Shown here: piece after piece, positions 18,325 to 25,637 of the stretch
Layout of the letters: every line of letters starts with the position of its first letter
How positions within the stretch are numbered: position 1 is the first letter of the stretch
DNA from: Gammaproteobacteria bacterium
GTDB taxonomy: Bacteria; Pseudomonadota; Gammaproteobacteria; Eutrophobiales; Eutrophobiaceae
DNA: 38,943 nucleotides
Direction of reading: 5' to 3'
Assembly (NCBI GenBank): GCA_026710545.1
Contig: JAPOQU010000075.1
Location: forward strand, 1-38,943
Made by a program: the position numbers and the translations under genes
The notes under the pieces: model-generated
Database searches by the model: none
Told to the model about the DNA's origin: nothing
What the model saw: only the letters and a program-made list of their open reading frames with translations

Positions 18325-19500
18325 ATGCTTATCCGGCGTATAAAATTAAGCAATATTCTTTCGTTTGGCCCTGACGTACAGGAACTTGAGCTAAAACCTC
18401 TGAACGTGCTGATCGGACCAAATGGGTCCGGTAAATCCAATGTCCTCGAAGCAATCCGGCTACTGCAGGCCGCGCCGACGGACCTGGCTGCGCCTATCCG
18501 AGAGGGGGGAGGCATCAGCGATTGGATATGGAAGGGAAAACCAGCAGCAGCGTCCTTACGGATAGAAGTTATTTTGACTAATCCCCGCGGCCAACCACTG
18601 CGTTATCATCTTTCTTTTGCTGAGCGCGGCCAACGCTTCGAGTTAATTGAAGAAAAGATAACAAACGAACAGCCGCTTCCAGGACACGATAAGCCGTATA
18701 TCTATTACGAGTTTTCCGGGGGGAAAGCCACCCTGAACTACCGGGATACCGAATCCAAAGGCAAAGATCGGGAGTTACGGCTTGAAGAGGTTGATCCCAC
18801 GCAATCGACCCTGGCTCAGCATAAAGATCCACATCACTACCCCGAACTTACATATCTTGGAAGGGAATTAGGCAGGATGCGTCTGTATCAAGAGTGGTCA
18901 TTCGGACGATACACGCCTCCCAGGATGCCCCAGAAGCCCGATCTTCCCAACGATTTTCTTACAGAAGATGGCAAAAATCTGGGACTGGTACTCAATCGAA
19001 TGATGGGAGACGTTGAAGTTAAGCAACGCCTCATCAGCGCCCTGCGTAACCTCTATGAGGGCGTATCAGACTTCCATGTAAACATCGATTTCGGTACTGT
19101 CCAGGTTTTTTTGCATGAGGGTGCCATCACTGTGCCTGCAACCAGGTTATCGGACGGTACGTTACGGTATCTCTGTCTCCTGGCTATTCTTTGTCACCCT
19201 GCCCCGCCTCCTCTGGTTTGTCTGGAAGAACCGGAACTTGGCCTGCATCCTGATATTATTCCAGGTCTAAGCGAACTGTTAAAAGAAGCATCTCAACGGT
19301 GTCAGTTGATCGTCACTACGCACTCGGATACTCTCGTCGATGCACTGACTGACATACCTGAAAGTATTATCATCTGTGAGAAAAATAACGGACAAACGAC
19401 ATTGAGACGCCTGAATAAGGAAGAAATCTCCCATTGGCTGGACCAATACCGGCTTGGAGAACTCTGGAGTTCAGGTGAACTCGGGGGAAACCGCTGGTGA
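18325..19500 (+). CDS. AAA-type (RecF/AAA_21-like) ATPase paired with a DUF4276 protein
   Basis: A 391-residue SMC-like ATPase with Walker A IGPNGSGKSNVLEA (about 30-43), a signature-like RLSDGTLRYL, Walker B with D-loop CLEEPELGLHPD and the switch TTHSDTLVDAL. The C-terminus (HWLDQYRLGELWSSGELGG) is characteristic of this ATPase group. No nuclease domain is fused. Its stop overlaps the GTG of the DUF4276 gene (GTGA), so they form a two-gene unit. Such ATPase plus TOPRIM-like pairs, for example PARIS or OLD-type systems, are anti-phage or toxin-like modules; the function here is inferred from that layout. It starts directly after the DUF262 stub. Confidence 0.8.
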   Translation: MLIRRIKLSNILSFGPDVQELELKPLNVLIGPNGSGKSNVLEAIRLLQAAPTDLAAPIREGGGISDWIWKGKPAAASLRIEVILTNPRGQPLRYHLSFAERGQRFELIEEKITNEQPLPGHDKPYIYYEFSGGKATLNYRDTESKGKDRELRLEEVDPTQSTLAQHKDPHHYPELTYLGRELGRMRLYQEWSFGRYTPPRMPQKPDLPNDFLTEDGKNLGLVLNRMMGDVEVKQRLISALRNLYEGVSDFHVNIDFGTVQVFLHEGAITVPATRLSDGTLRYLCLLAILCHPAPPPLVCLEEPELGLHPDIIPGLSELLKEASQRCQLIVTTHSDTLVDALTDIPESIIICEKNNGQTTLRRLNKEEISHWLDQYRLGELWSSGELGGNRW

Positions 19501-20111
19501 ATGTGAAGATATATGTGGAAGGTGGAGGCGATAGGAGAGAGTTGCAGGCAAGTTGCCGGAAAGGTTTCAGCGCCTTTTTCGATAAGACGGGATTGGCCGG
19601 CCGGATGCCGAAAATCATCGCTGGTGGAGGCAGGAAAAAGACATTCGATAAATTTCGTCACGCCTTTAACAAGGCCGCATATAATGAATTTATCGTCTTG
19701 TTGGTTGATAGTGAAGAACCCGTCCTCAAAAATTCCGGCCCCTGGTTACATCTGAAAAACCGCGACAAATGGGATAAGCCACCGGAGGCCAGGGATGATA
19801 ACGCCCACCTGATGGTGCAGTGCATGGAAACCTGGTTTCTTGCAGACAAGGACTCTTTGGCAGCTTTTTTCGGAAACGGTTTTAACGGCAATGCTCTTCC
19901 GAAGCGGCCAGATATCGAAAACATACCGAAAGACGATATCACCAGCGGTCTGAAAAAGGCGACAACCCGATGCGACCCGAAAGGCATATATAATAAAGGA
20001 GACCACTCATTCGCTATTCTCGCCCAGCTGAACCCCGATAAAGTCACAGGAGTCTCACCCCATGCAAACCGGCTTGTTGACACTTTGTTAGCTAAGGCAT
20101 CGGCAAGATAG
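19497..20111 (+). CDS. DUF4276 family protein (TOPRIM-like partner of the AAA ATPase)
   Basis: A 204-residue protein that starts YVEGGGDRREL, with E8 in the position of the TOPRIM catalytic Glu, and continues with VLLVDSEEP (D71, E73) in place of the TOPRIM Asp motif, then HLMVQCMETWFLAD. This is the DUF4276 pattern. Proteins of this kind accompany ABC-like ATPases and are presumed effector nucleases. The start is GTG 19497, overlapping the ATPase stop; GTG 19503 is possible. The gene ends convergently and overlaps the stump of the HEPN gene by 24 bases. The nuclease role is not shown by sequence alone. Confidence 0.75.
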   Translation: MNVKIYVEGGGDRRELQASCRKGFSAFFDKTGLAGRMPKIIAGGGRKKTFDKFRHAFNKAAYNEFIVLLVDSEEPVLKNSGPWLHLKNRDKWDKPPEARDDNAHLMVQCMETWFLADKDSLAAFFGNGFNGNALPKRPDIENIPKDDITSGLKKATTRCDPKGIYNKGDHSFAILAQLNPDKVTGVSPHANRLVDTLLAKASAR

Positions 20112-20270
20112 ATAAAATGGTTGTCCGACCGCTGCCAGTGCCGCGCGGGCTGCCTCAAACACCGCGTAATAAGCGCGATTACAGGCATCTTCAAATGCCC
20201 CATCCTCCAATAATACATGGGTGGCATGAAGTCTTTGATGGGCTCGTTTCAGATATTGTTCCGGTGTCAT
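20088..20270 (-). pseudogene. truncated HEPN-domain (HepT-like) gene
   Basis: The first half of a HEPN protein. Residues 1-48 contain YLKRAHQRLHATHVLL, then FEDACNRAYYAVFEAARAAL, a typical HEPN helix pair. After about residue 49 the resemblance ends and the frame stops inside the end of the convergent DUF4276 gene. A normal HEPN protein has about 120-140 residues; the second half of the helical bundle is missing. It is coupled to the MNT gene by an ATGA overlap, the normal HEPN-MNT arrangement. The break lies where the ATPase-DUF4276 cassette ends (about 20111-20121), so arrival of the cassette probably cut the gene. Confidence 0.7.
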
Positions 20271-20662
20271 ACCCCTCCCATCAACTGGATTCCATCACCG
20301 GCTACACTACGATAAAAGTCAGGGTTGTTCTTGTTGTTCGGATAGCGGAGATCGTCTTCCCATACCAGTACCGCAGAGATGCTGATAAACGTTTGTGCGA
20401 TCACCTCTGTCCTTACAACCGATAATCGCATTTGCAGATTGAAATGGGTTTCATCGCCCGGATCAGCGCCAGCCAGAACTACAGCCAGGTCCACGTCACT
20501 GTCAGCATGGAAATCCCCGCGTGCATAACTGCCATAGAGTAACACCCGGGAAACCGGCGGTAACATCGCCTCAGGCAGTCGGGACAGAAACATGTCTATG
20601 GCGTTTTTTATTGCAGGCGCCCTCCAGCCCGTCCCGCTCGCGCCATTCACCATGTTATTCAT
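20267..20662 (-). CDS. MNT-type nucleotidyltransferase (MntA-like antitoxin)
   Basis: A 131-residue minimal nucleotidyltransferase. The core motif is LLYGSYARGDFHADSDVDLA (about 41-60), the GSxxRG(x7)SDxDL pattern of MNT enzymes. In MNT-HEPN modules the MNT protein AMPylates or otherwise neutralises the HEPN ribonuclease. Here the HEPN gene downstream is truncated, leaving the MNT protein as an orphan antitoxin. The start ATG 20662 has no strong ribosome binding site; a second in-frame ATG lies at codon 4. The C-terminal part ends with a typical GIQL stretch. Confidence 0.85.
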   Translation of the reverse strand: MNNMVNGASGTGWRAPAIKNAIDMFLSRLPEAMLPPVSRVLLYGSYARGDFHADSDVDLAVVLAGADPGDETHFNLQMRLSVVRTEVIAQTFISISAVLVWEDDLRYPNNKNNPDFYRSVAGDGIQLMGGV

Positions 20663-20733
20663 GCTGATATGATAGCTACACCGACAGACGTGTCAAGACA
20701 ACAGACAGCCTGCCGTCACTGCATACTACCCTA

Positions 20734-22080
20734 TCACTCTGTATTCTCAGTATTCTCTGTGTCCTCTGTGTCCTCTGTGTCCTCTGTGTCCTCTGTGGCT
20801 ACCAGTTCGTCGGTAAGTTCAAGCAGTTGTCCGGATTCGTCGCCGGGCAGTGCTTCCACGTCTCGGAGTTTCCTTTCCATCGCCCGGGTGCGCACCCCGG
20901 TTTGATCTATCGTGTTGGACGCCGTATCCAGTTGTCTTTTGACCCGGGTCAAAACCTCTCCGAACTTGCCGAACTCGGTCTTGACGGCTGCCAGTATCTG
21001 CCAGACTTCGCTGGAACGCTTTTCTATGGCCAGGGTGCGAAAACCCATGCGCAGGCTGTTCAGTATCGCCGACAGGGTGGTCGGACCGGCGACGACCACC
21101 CTGTGGGCATGCTGGAGTTTTTCCAGCAGGCCGGGTTGTCTGAGCACTTCCGCATACAGGCCCTCCGTGGGCAGAAACATGATGGCAAAGTCGGTGGTCG
21201 CCGGCGGCGCAATATATTTATCCCCTATATTTTTTGCGGAAAGCTCGATGGCGCGGGTCAGGGATTTCATGGATTGCTCGACTGCATCCGTATCCGCGCT
21301 CTCCGTGGCGTTGAGCAGACGCTGATAATCTTCCTGTGGAAACTTTGCATCGATCGGCAACCAGACGCTATCCGCCATATCCGCACCGGCGCCGGGCAGG
21401 CGGATGGCATACTCGACGACTTCCGCGGTTTCGGGGCGCACCTTGACATTGCGTTCGTACTGGTCCGGAGCAAGCATCTGCTCCAGGATGGCGCCGAGTT
21501 GTACCTCACCCCAGGTGCCGCGCGCCTTGACATTGGTCAGCACCCGTTTGAGATCACCCACGCCGGTGGCCAGGTTCTGCATTTCACCCAGCCCGCGCTG
21601 TACCGCCTCCAGCCGCTCGCTGACAAGTTTAAAAGAGTCGCCAAGACGCTTCTCAAGGGTGCTTTGTAATTTCTCATCCACCGTATGGCGCATCTGTTCG
21701 AGTTTCTTGTCATTGCTGTCCTGCAGGGCCTTCATCTTTGTATCCAGCGTGTCCCTGAGCTGGCCTATCCTGGTCTCATTTTTATCGCTCAGTTCCTTGA
21801 TGCGTTGCTCGACGGCGTCGAGGCGCGTCTGCTGGGACTTGTTCATCTCGCTGATTACTTTGATAACACTGTCGTTGGCGTCCTTCTGGGTCTTGGCGAC
21901 TTCCTGCCGCAGGCTGCGGGCGCTGTCAGTAGCCTCCTCCCTGTTCGAACGAAATTCCTCGCGCAGGACTTTTTCCGCAGACCCCTTGCGATTCGACGAC
22001 AATCGGCCAAGAATAACGGCCAGCAATACGATGATCAGGACGGATGCGGACAGCAGCAGCCATGCCGGTAGCGTAATCAT
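20734..22080 (-). CDS. rmuC: DNA recombination protein RmuC
   Basis: A 448-residue RmuC. It has an N-terminal membrane anchor (about 5-24), a long coiled coil (about 35-165) and the conserved RmuC domain with LTNVKARGTWGEVQLG, LPIDAKFPQEDY, FAIMFLPTEGLYAEVL and VVVAGPTTLSAILNSLRMGF. The domain has a restriction-endonuclease-like fold, and RmuC limits inversions at short inverted repeats. The tail after LLELTDELVA is low-complexity E-D-T/E-N-T sequence encoded by the 9-bp minisatellite; it is not part of the usual family and could vary in length between strains. It is transcribed alone, adjacent to the defence patch. Confidence 0.93.
   Translation of the reverse strand: MITLPAWLLLSASVLIIVLLAVILGRLSSNRKGSAEKVLREEFRSNREEATDSARSLRQEVAKTQKDANDSVIKVISEMNKSQQTRLDAVEQRIKELSDKNETRIGQLRDTLDTKMKALQDSNDKKLEQMRHTVDEKLQSTLEKRLGDSFKLVSERLEAVQRGLGEMQNLATGVGDLKRVLTNVKARGTWGEVQLGAILEQMLAPDQYERNVKVRPETAEVVEYAIRLPGAGADMADSVWLPIDAKFPQEDYQRLLNATESADTDAVEQSMKSLTRAIELSAKNIGDKYIAPPATTDFAIMFLPTEGLYAEVLRQPGLLEKLQHAHRVVVAGPTTLSAILNSLRMGFRTLAIEKRSSEVWQILAAVKTEFGKFGEVLTRVKRQLDTASNTIDQTGVRTRAMERKLRDVEALPGDESGQLLELTDELVATEDTEDTEDTEDTENTENTE
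20737..20798. repeat. 9-bp minisatellite inside the 3' end of rmuC
   Basis: Tandem 9-base units: ctctgtatt, ctcagtatt, then four identical ctctgtgtc units (20755-20790) and a partial ctctgtgg. As the unit is three codons long, the array adds the repeating tripeptide E-D-T, degenerating to E-N-T, to the last 20 or so residues of RmuC and ends just before its stop codon. Confidence 0.9.
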
Positions 22081-22202
22081 GCCATGCGGCCACTCTCTGC
22101 CGGATACAAGGTGGATGATGCGATTATCAGGTTTGCCATCTGCTAATTGTACTATTAAAACAGGGTTATACTAACAACCGGCAATTATCGGGAATCATAC
22201 CA

Positions 22203-22469
22203 ATGAACAATAGCTTCGCGGGATGGCGCTTCAACATGCACGATACCCTGTGCGACAGGGACAAGGTTACGGTGCGCTGGTCCGCGTCCGGCCGGCACGT
22301 AAACTCGTTCATGGGAGAGGAACCCACCGGTTCGGAAGTCGAATTGTCCGGGATATCCATCTACCGGATCGAAAACAACAGGATCACCGCAGACTGGGTG
22401 ACACCGGACAACCTTGGTTTTTTGACACAGATAGGGGTATTGAACCCCGTTACTATGACCGGTGAGTAA
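22203..22469 (+). CDS. short SnoaL-like/ester-cyclase-type protein, possibly N-terminally truncated
   Basis: An 88-residue protein resembling the C-terminal two thirds of SnoaL-like (NTF2-fold) ester cyclases: DKVTVRWSASGRH, FMGEEPTG, then SGISIYRIENNRI and DNLGFLTQIG. Family members are usually about 130 residues and begin with a helical stretch that is missing here. The 120 bases upstream do not encode that stretch in any obvious way. The gene may be a decayed remnant or a genuinely short variant. ATG 22203 has only a weak ribosome binding site (CGGGA). No substrate can be named. Confidence 0.55.
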   Translation: MNNSFAGWRFNMHDTLCDRDKVTVRWSASGRHVNSFMGEEPTGSEVELSGISIYRIENNRITADWVTPDNLGFLTQIGVLNPVTMTGE

Positions 22470-22492
22470 CGATTCTCCTTAATTCCAACAAT

Positions 22493-22515
22493 CCGGGTCA
22501 GGCAGCAGGACCCGG
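22493..22515 (+). terminator. small hairpin between the SnoaL-like gene and the dioxygenase gene
   Basis: A perfect 7-bp stem CCGGGTC (22493-22499) / GACCCGG (22509-22515) with a 9-base loop, in the 82-base gap downstream of the SnoaL-like gene. No T-run follows, so a terminator role is only tentative. Confidence 0.35.
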
Positions 22516-22551
22516 CGCCTTCCACGGGTATTTTCGGTTATACTCCGGAAC

Positions 22552-23370
22552 ATGCATGTAACATCGGAAAGCACACCCGTCCAATCCATAATGCCTGTTG
22601 TCTTCATCGGCCACGGCAGCCCTGCCAATGCCCTTGAGGACAATGAGTCCACCCGGGCCTGGCGCCGTATCGTCAACTCGATGGAACGTCCCAAAGCCAT
22701 ACTGGTCATCTCGGCCCACTGGTACACGCACGGCTGCGCGGTAACCGCCATGGAAAAGCCGGAAACAATCCACGATTTCGGCCCGCCCCTGCCGGCGCCG
22801 TTATTCGACCTTTATTACCCTGCGCCGGGGAGTCCCCAACTGGCGCATCGGGTAAGTGAACTGCTGGATCCGCACCCCGTTCAGATGGACCGGTCGTGGG
22901 GGCTGGACCACGGTACCTGGTGTGTCCTGATCAAGGCTTTTCCGGATGCGGATATCCCGGTTGTCCAGCTCAGCCTTGACCTGAGTCAACCGCTACCCCG
23001 GCACTACGAACTGGGACAGCGCCTGCGTCCTTTGCGGGAAGAGGGAATCCTGATTATGGGCAGCGGCAATATCGTGCATAACCTGGCCTTGATGGACTGG
23101 CTGAACCCCGCTGCTCCCGCCTTTGACTGGGCGGTACGGTTCAACGACCGGATAAAGGAACATGTCCTGGAAGATAATCCGCAAGGCGTCTGCGAATACC
23201 GGCGCTACGGTCAGGATGCGGCCCTTTCGGTACCTTCAGCAGAACATTTATGCCCACTGCTGTATACCATGGGCGCCCGCGCAGATGCCGATGAGGTAAC
23301 ACTCGAAACTGATTTTATCGTGCACAAATCACTGAGCATGACCAGCGTGGTATTCCAAACAGGGAATTAA
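22552..23370 (+). CDS. ygiD: YgiD/DODA-type extradiol aromatic ring-opening dioxygenase family protein
   Basis: A 272-residue LigB-superfamily protein. The metal-binding pattern of the YgiD/DODA group is visible: FIGHGSP with H21, SAHWYTH with H56, IHDFGPP, GLDHGTWCVL, and GSGNIVHNL with a C-terminal-half His. Bacterial members open catechol-type rings such as DOPA in vitro; the physiological substrate is usually unknown. ATG 22552 is used here; ATG 22591 (MPVVFIGHGSP) is an equally good start by family comparison. The MFS gene follows after 9 bases, so the two may be co-transcribed and the transporter may carry an aromatic compound or product. Confidence 0.87.
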   Translation: MHVTSESTPVQSIMPVVFIGHGSPANALEDNESTRAWRRIVNSMERPKAILVISAHWYTHGCAVTAMEKPETIHDFGPPLPAPLFDLYYPAPGSPQLAHRVSELLDPHPVQMDRSWGLDHGTWCVLIKAFPDADIPVVQLSLDLSQPLPRHYELGQRLRPLREEGILIMGSGNIVHNLALMDWLNPAAPAFDWAVRFNDRIKEHVLEDNPQGVCEYRRYGQDAALSVPSAEHLCPLLYTMGARADADEVTLETDFIVHKSLSMTSVVFQTGN

Positions 23371-23379
23371 CCTGACTGA

Positions 23380-24618
23380 ATGACAGGCGCGACTGCATAT
23401 AAACGCTGGTGGATGTTCGCCCTCGCCAGCGCATTTTTCTTTTTTATCACGGCGTCCACCTTCAGTTCACTGGGGGTCGTGCTGCCCTACATGATCGAGG
23501 AGTTTTCCTGGACCTGGTCCCAGGCCGGCACGGGGTTTTCCCTGCTGGCATTGCTGGTGGGACTGGCAGGCACCCTCCCCGCCTGGACCATCCGGCGCTT
23601 CGGCATCAAGGCGACCTACGTAATCGGTTCCGTAACCATGGGCTGCGGCTTCGTCCTTATTTCCACCGGTTCCTGGTTATACCAGTACTGGCTCGGCGCG
23701 AGTCTGCTGGGCCTGGGCTATGCCCTGTGCGCGACGGTGCCGGGTATCCACCTGATCAACGACTGGCTGCCCGACAGGCGTTCATTCGCCATCGGCCTGT
23801 ACATGACTCTGGGCGGACTGGGCGCGGTCGCCGGCCCGCCGATCGTAACCATCATCGTCACCCATACGGATTCCTGGCGGGTTCACTGGTGGTCCATGGC
23901 CGCGGCCGTCCTGGCGCTCACGGTGCTCGCCTTCGCCTTCATCAATAACCGGTCTTCGGAAAATGACGAGGCAGATGCCGCAAACACTCCGGGTGAAGAG
24001 AAGACCTCCGACAAGGTGTTCAAGACGAAAACTGACTGGCGCTACCGGGACGCACTGCGCACGCCCCAGTATTACGTGATTGTCGCCGCCCTGACGCTGA
24101 CATTGTTCTGTACCCTGACGATGAACAGCTGGGCCTTTACACATCTTGGCATGCTGGGCATATCGACGGCACTGGCCACGCTGGCCCTCAGCGCCGACGG
24201 CGCGGTGAATGCCATGTCCCGCGCCCTGGGAGGCATAATCGCCACCCGGATTGATCCCAAATGGCTCCTGGTCACGGCGTTAATCGGCGAGATGATCGGC
24301 ATGGTTGCCCTCTCTGTCGCCGACAATCCGGCAGCTCTCGTTATCTTTGCGGTCGGTGAGGGTTTCGGTTTCGGCATGTGCTTCCTGGCTACCGCCCTGC
24401 TGCTGCTGAATTACTTCGGAGAGAAAGACAACCCGGAAATACTCGGCACCATGAACTTCATGACTACAATTGCCATGCTTGGGCCCATCGTTGCAGGCTA
24501 TATCGGCGACAAGGCGGGCGGTTTTTCCATGGCGTTCCAGTTGAATGCGGCGCTGATGCTGATCGTTATCATCGCCGTTGCCGTAATGAAACCCCCGCGG
24601 CAGCAACAGCAGGATTAA
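23380..24618 (+). CDS. major facilitator superfamily transporter
   Basis: A 412-residue inner-membrane protein with about 12 predicted membrane segments in two halves, separated by a charged cytoplasmic loop (about residues 190-220: SSENDEADAANTPGEEKTSD). GFSLLALLVGLAGTLPAWTIRRFGIK in the loop 2-3 area shows the MFS pattern of a small helix pair followed by basic residues. The subfamily and substrate are not recognisable; it resembles organic-anion or oxalate/formate-type carriers. It lies 9 bases after the dioxygenase gene and ends at a double hairpin facing the ABC permease gene. Confidence 0.85.
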   Translation: MTGATAYKRWWMFALASAFFFFITASTFSSLGVVLPYMIEEFSWTWSQAGTGFSLLALLVGLAGTLPAWTIRRFGIKATYVIGSVTMGCGFVLISTGSWLYQYWLGASLLGLGYALCATVPGIHLINDWLPDRRSFAIGLYMTLGGLGAVAGPPIVTIIVTHTDSWRVHWWSMAAAVLALTVLAFAFINNRSSENDEADAANTPGEEKTSDKVFKTKTDWRYRDALRTPQYYVIVAALTLTLFCTLTMNSWAFTHLGMLGISTALATLALSADGAVNAMSRALGGIIATRIDPKWLLVTALIGEMIGMVALSVADNPAALVIFAVGEGFGFGMCFLATALLLLNYFGEKDNPEILGTMNFMTTIAMLGPIVAGYIGDKAGGFSMAFQLNAALMLIVIIAVAVMKPPRQQQQD

Positions 24619-24647
24619 AATCCTGACCGGGTAACGCTTTACCCGGT
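24610..24647. terminator. double hairpin, bidirectional terminator between convergent genes
   Basis: Two adjoining stem-loops: CAGGAT-TAAA-ATCCTG (24610-24625) and ACCGGGTAA-CGCT-TTACCCGGT (24626-24647). They sit where the MFS gene (+) and the ABC permease gene (-) converge and overlap the permease stop codon. On the minus strand the second hairpin is followed by the T-rich loop of the first, which fits termination in that direction. Confidence 0.65.
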
Positions 24648-25583
24648 TCGCATCCTGTCCCTGCGGATGCGCCAGCTGTCGATAAATACCGCGATAATTA
24701 TCACACCCCCTGTGATCAGGCGTTTGGCAGGTTCCGAAACGCCGAGCTGCGCCAGCCCGTTCTGTAATATCGCAATGATAAGCACCCCTGCGAATGCCCC
24801 GGCAACGCTGCCGCGTCCTCCCATCAGGCTGGTACCGCCTATGACGGCCGCGGCAATTGCCGCCAACTCCATGCCGGCGCCCGCGTTCGGGTCGGCTGCC
24901 CCCAGGTAAGCGGCATTGAATATGCCGCCAAGACCTGCCAGCGCCCCTGATACGGCCAGCACAACCATACGGTAAAGCTTAGTATCAATGCCGGACATCC
25001 TTGCGGCCCGGGTGTTGGCGCCCACGGCTACGATATGACGTCCGGGTACTGTCCTGGTCAAAATGAACTGGGCCGCAAAAACGGTCGAAAGCGCAATTAC
25101 GAGCGCCGGGGAGACGCCCGTCCCTGAAATCGGCAGCGCGAGTTTCTGAATCGACGCACCGATATACATGGTCTGTGAGTCCGTAGTGATATAGGCCATG
25201 CCGCGGGCCATTTCCAGCATGCCCAGGGTAACGATAAAGGAAGGCAGGGCCAGGTATGCCGCCAGGATACCGTTCACCGAGCCACAGATTATGCCTGCGC
25301 CAATTGCCAGGAAACATGCGGTAACGATGGAAAAATCCCAGTTCATCATTGCCATGCCGACTATCGTGGCGCAGAATCCCAGGACAGAACCGACGGACAG
25401 GTCGATACCGCCGACTATCAGCACAAGTGTCATGCCGACGGTGACCACCGTCAACGCCGGCAACTGGTTAAGAATTGTCCTGAGGGTGACAAGTGAAAAA
25501 AAGTTGTCCGCGGCCAGGCCAAAAAAAATAACCAGCAGGATCAGGGAGGCAAAAATAAAATTTTCCTTTACGAGTGATCTCAT
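24639..25583 (-). CDS. ribose-type ABC transporter permease (RbsC-like)
   Basis: A 314-residue integral membrane protein of the BPD_transp_2 family with about 8-10 hydrophobic segments. It carries the family's GGIDLSVGSVLG stretch (about 58-69), GAIGAGIICGSVNG-type glycine-rich helices and a C-terminal GRGSVAGAFAGVLIIAILQNGL. Two copies normally form the channel of a sugar importer together with RbsA- and RbsB-like proteins. It lies 54 bases downstream of the ATPase gene and is the last gene of the cluster. The substrate is probably a pentose or related compound, judged from family and the neighbouring nucleoside hydrolase. Confidence 0.9.
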   Translation of the reverse strand: MRSLVKENFIFASLILLVIFFGLAADNFFSLVTLRTILNQLPALTVVTVGMTLVLIVGGIDLSVGSVLGFCATIVGMAMMNWDFSIVTACFLAIGAGIICGSVNGILAAYLALPSFIVTLGMLEMARGMAYITTDSQTMYIGASIQKLALPISGTGVSPALVIALSTVFAAQFILTRTVPGRHIVAVGANTRAARMSGIDTKLYRMVVLAVSGALAGLGGIFNAAYLGAADPNAGAGMELAAIAAAVIGGTSLMGGRGSVAGAFAGVLIIAILQNGLAQLGVSEPAKRLITGGVIIIAVFIDSWRIRRDRMRTG

Positions 25584-25637
25584 AAGACTGGAATTCTCAT
25601 GTTGTAACCCGGGGAATAACGCCTGGCCGTATCCGCT

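Noticed and set aside
18325..20111. Canonical PARIS (AriA/AriB)
   Set aside because: The general logic fits, but the second protein shows DUF4276 features, not the DUF4435 pattern of AriB; I keep it as an unnamed ATPase-TOPRIM-like pair.
20737..20798. CRISPR or regulatory repeat array
   Set aside because: The units are 9 bases without spacers and lie within a coding frame; it is a simple minisatellite.
20827..21669. 280-codon open frame opposite rmuC
   Set aside because: It is fully antisense to the RmuC domain, with Arg/Gly/His-rich random composition and no motif.
23409..23948. 179-codon frame inside the MFS gene
   Set aside because: It is a shifted frame of a clear 12-span transporter, with low-complexity Arg/His composition.
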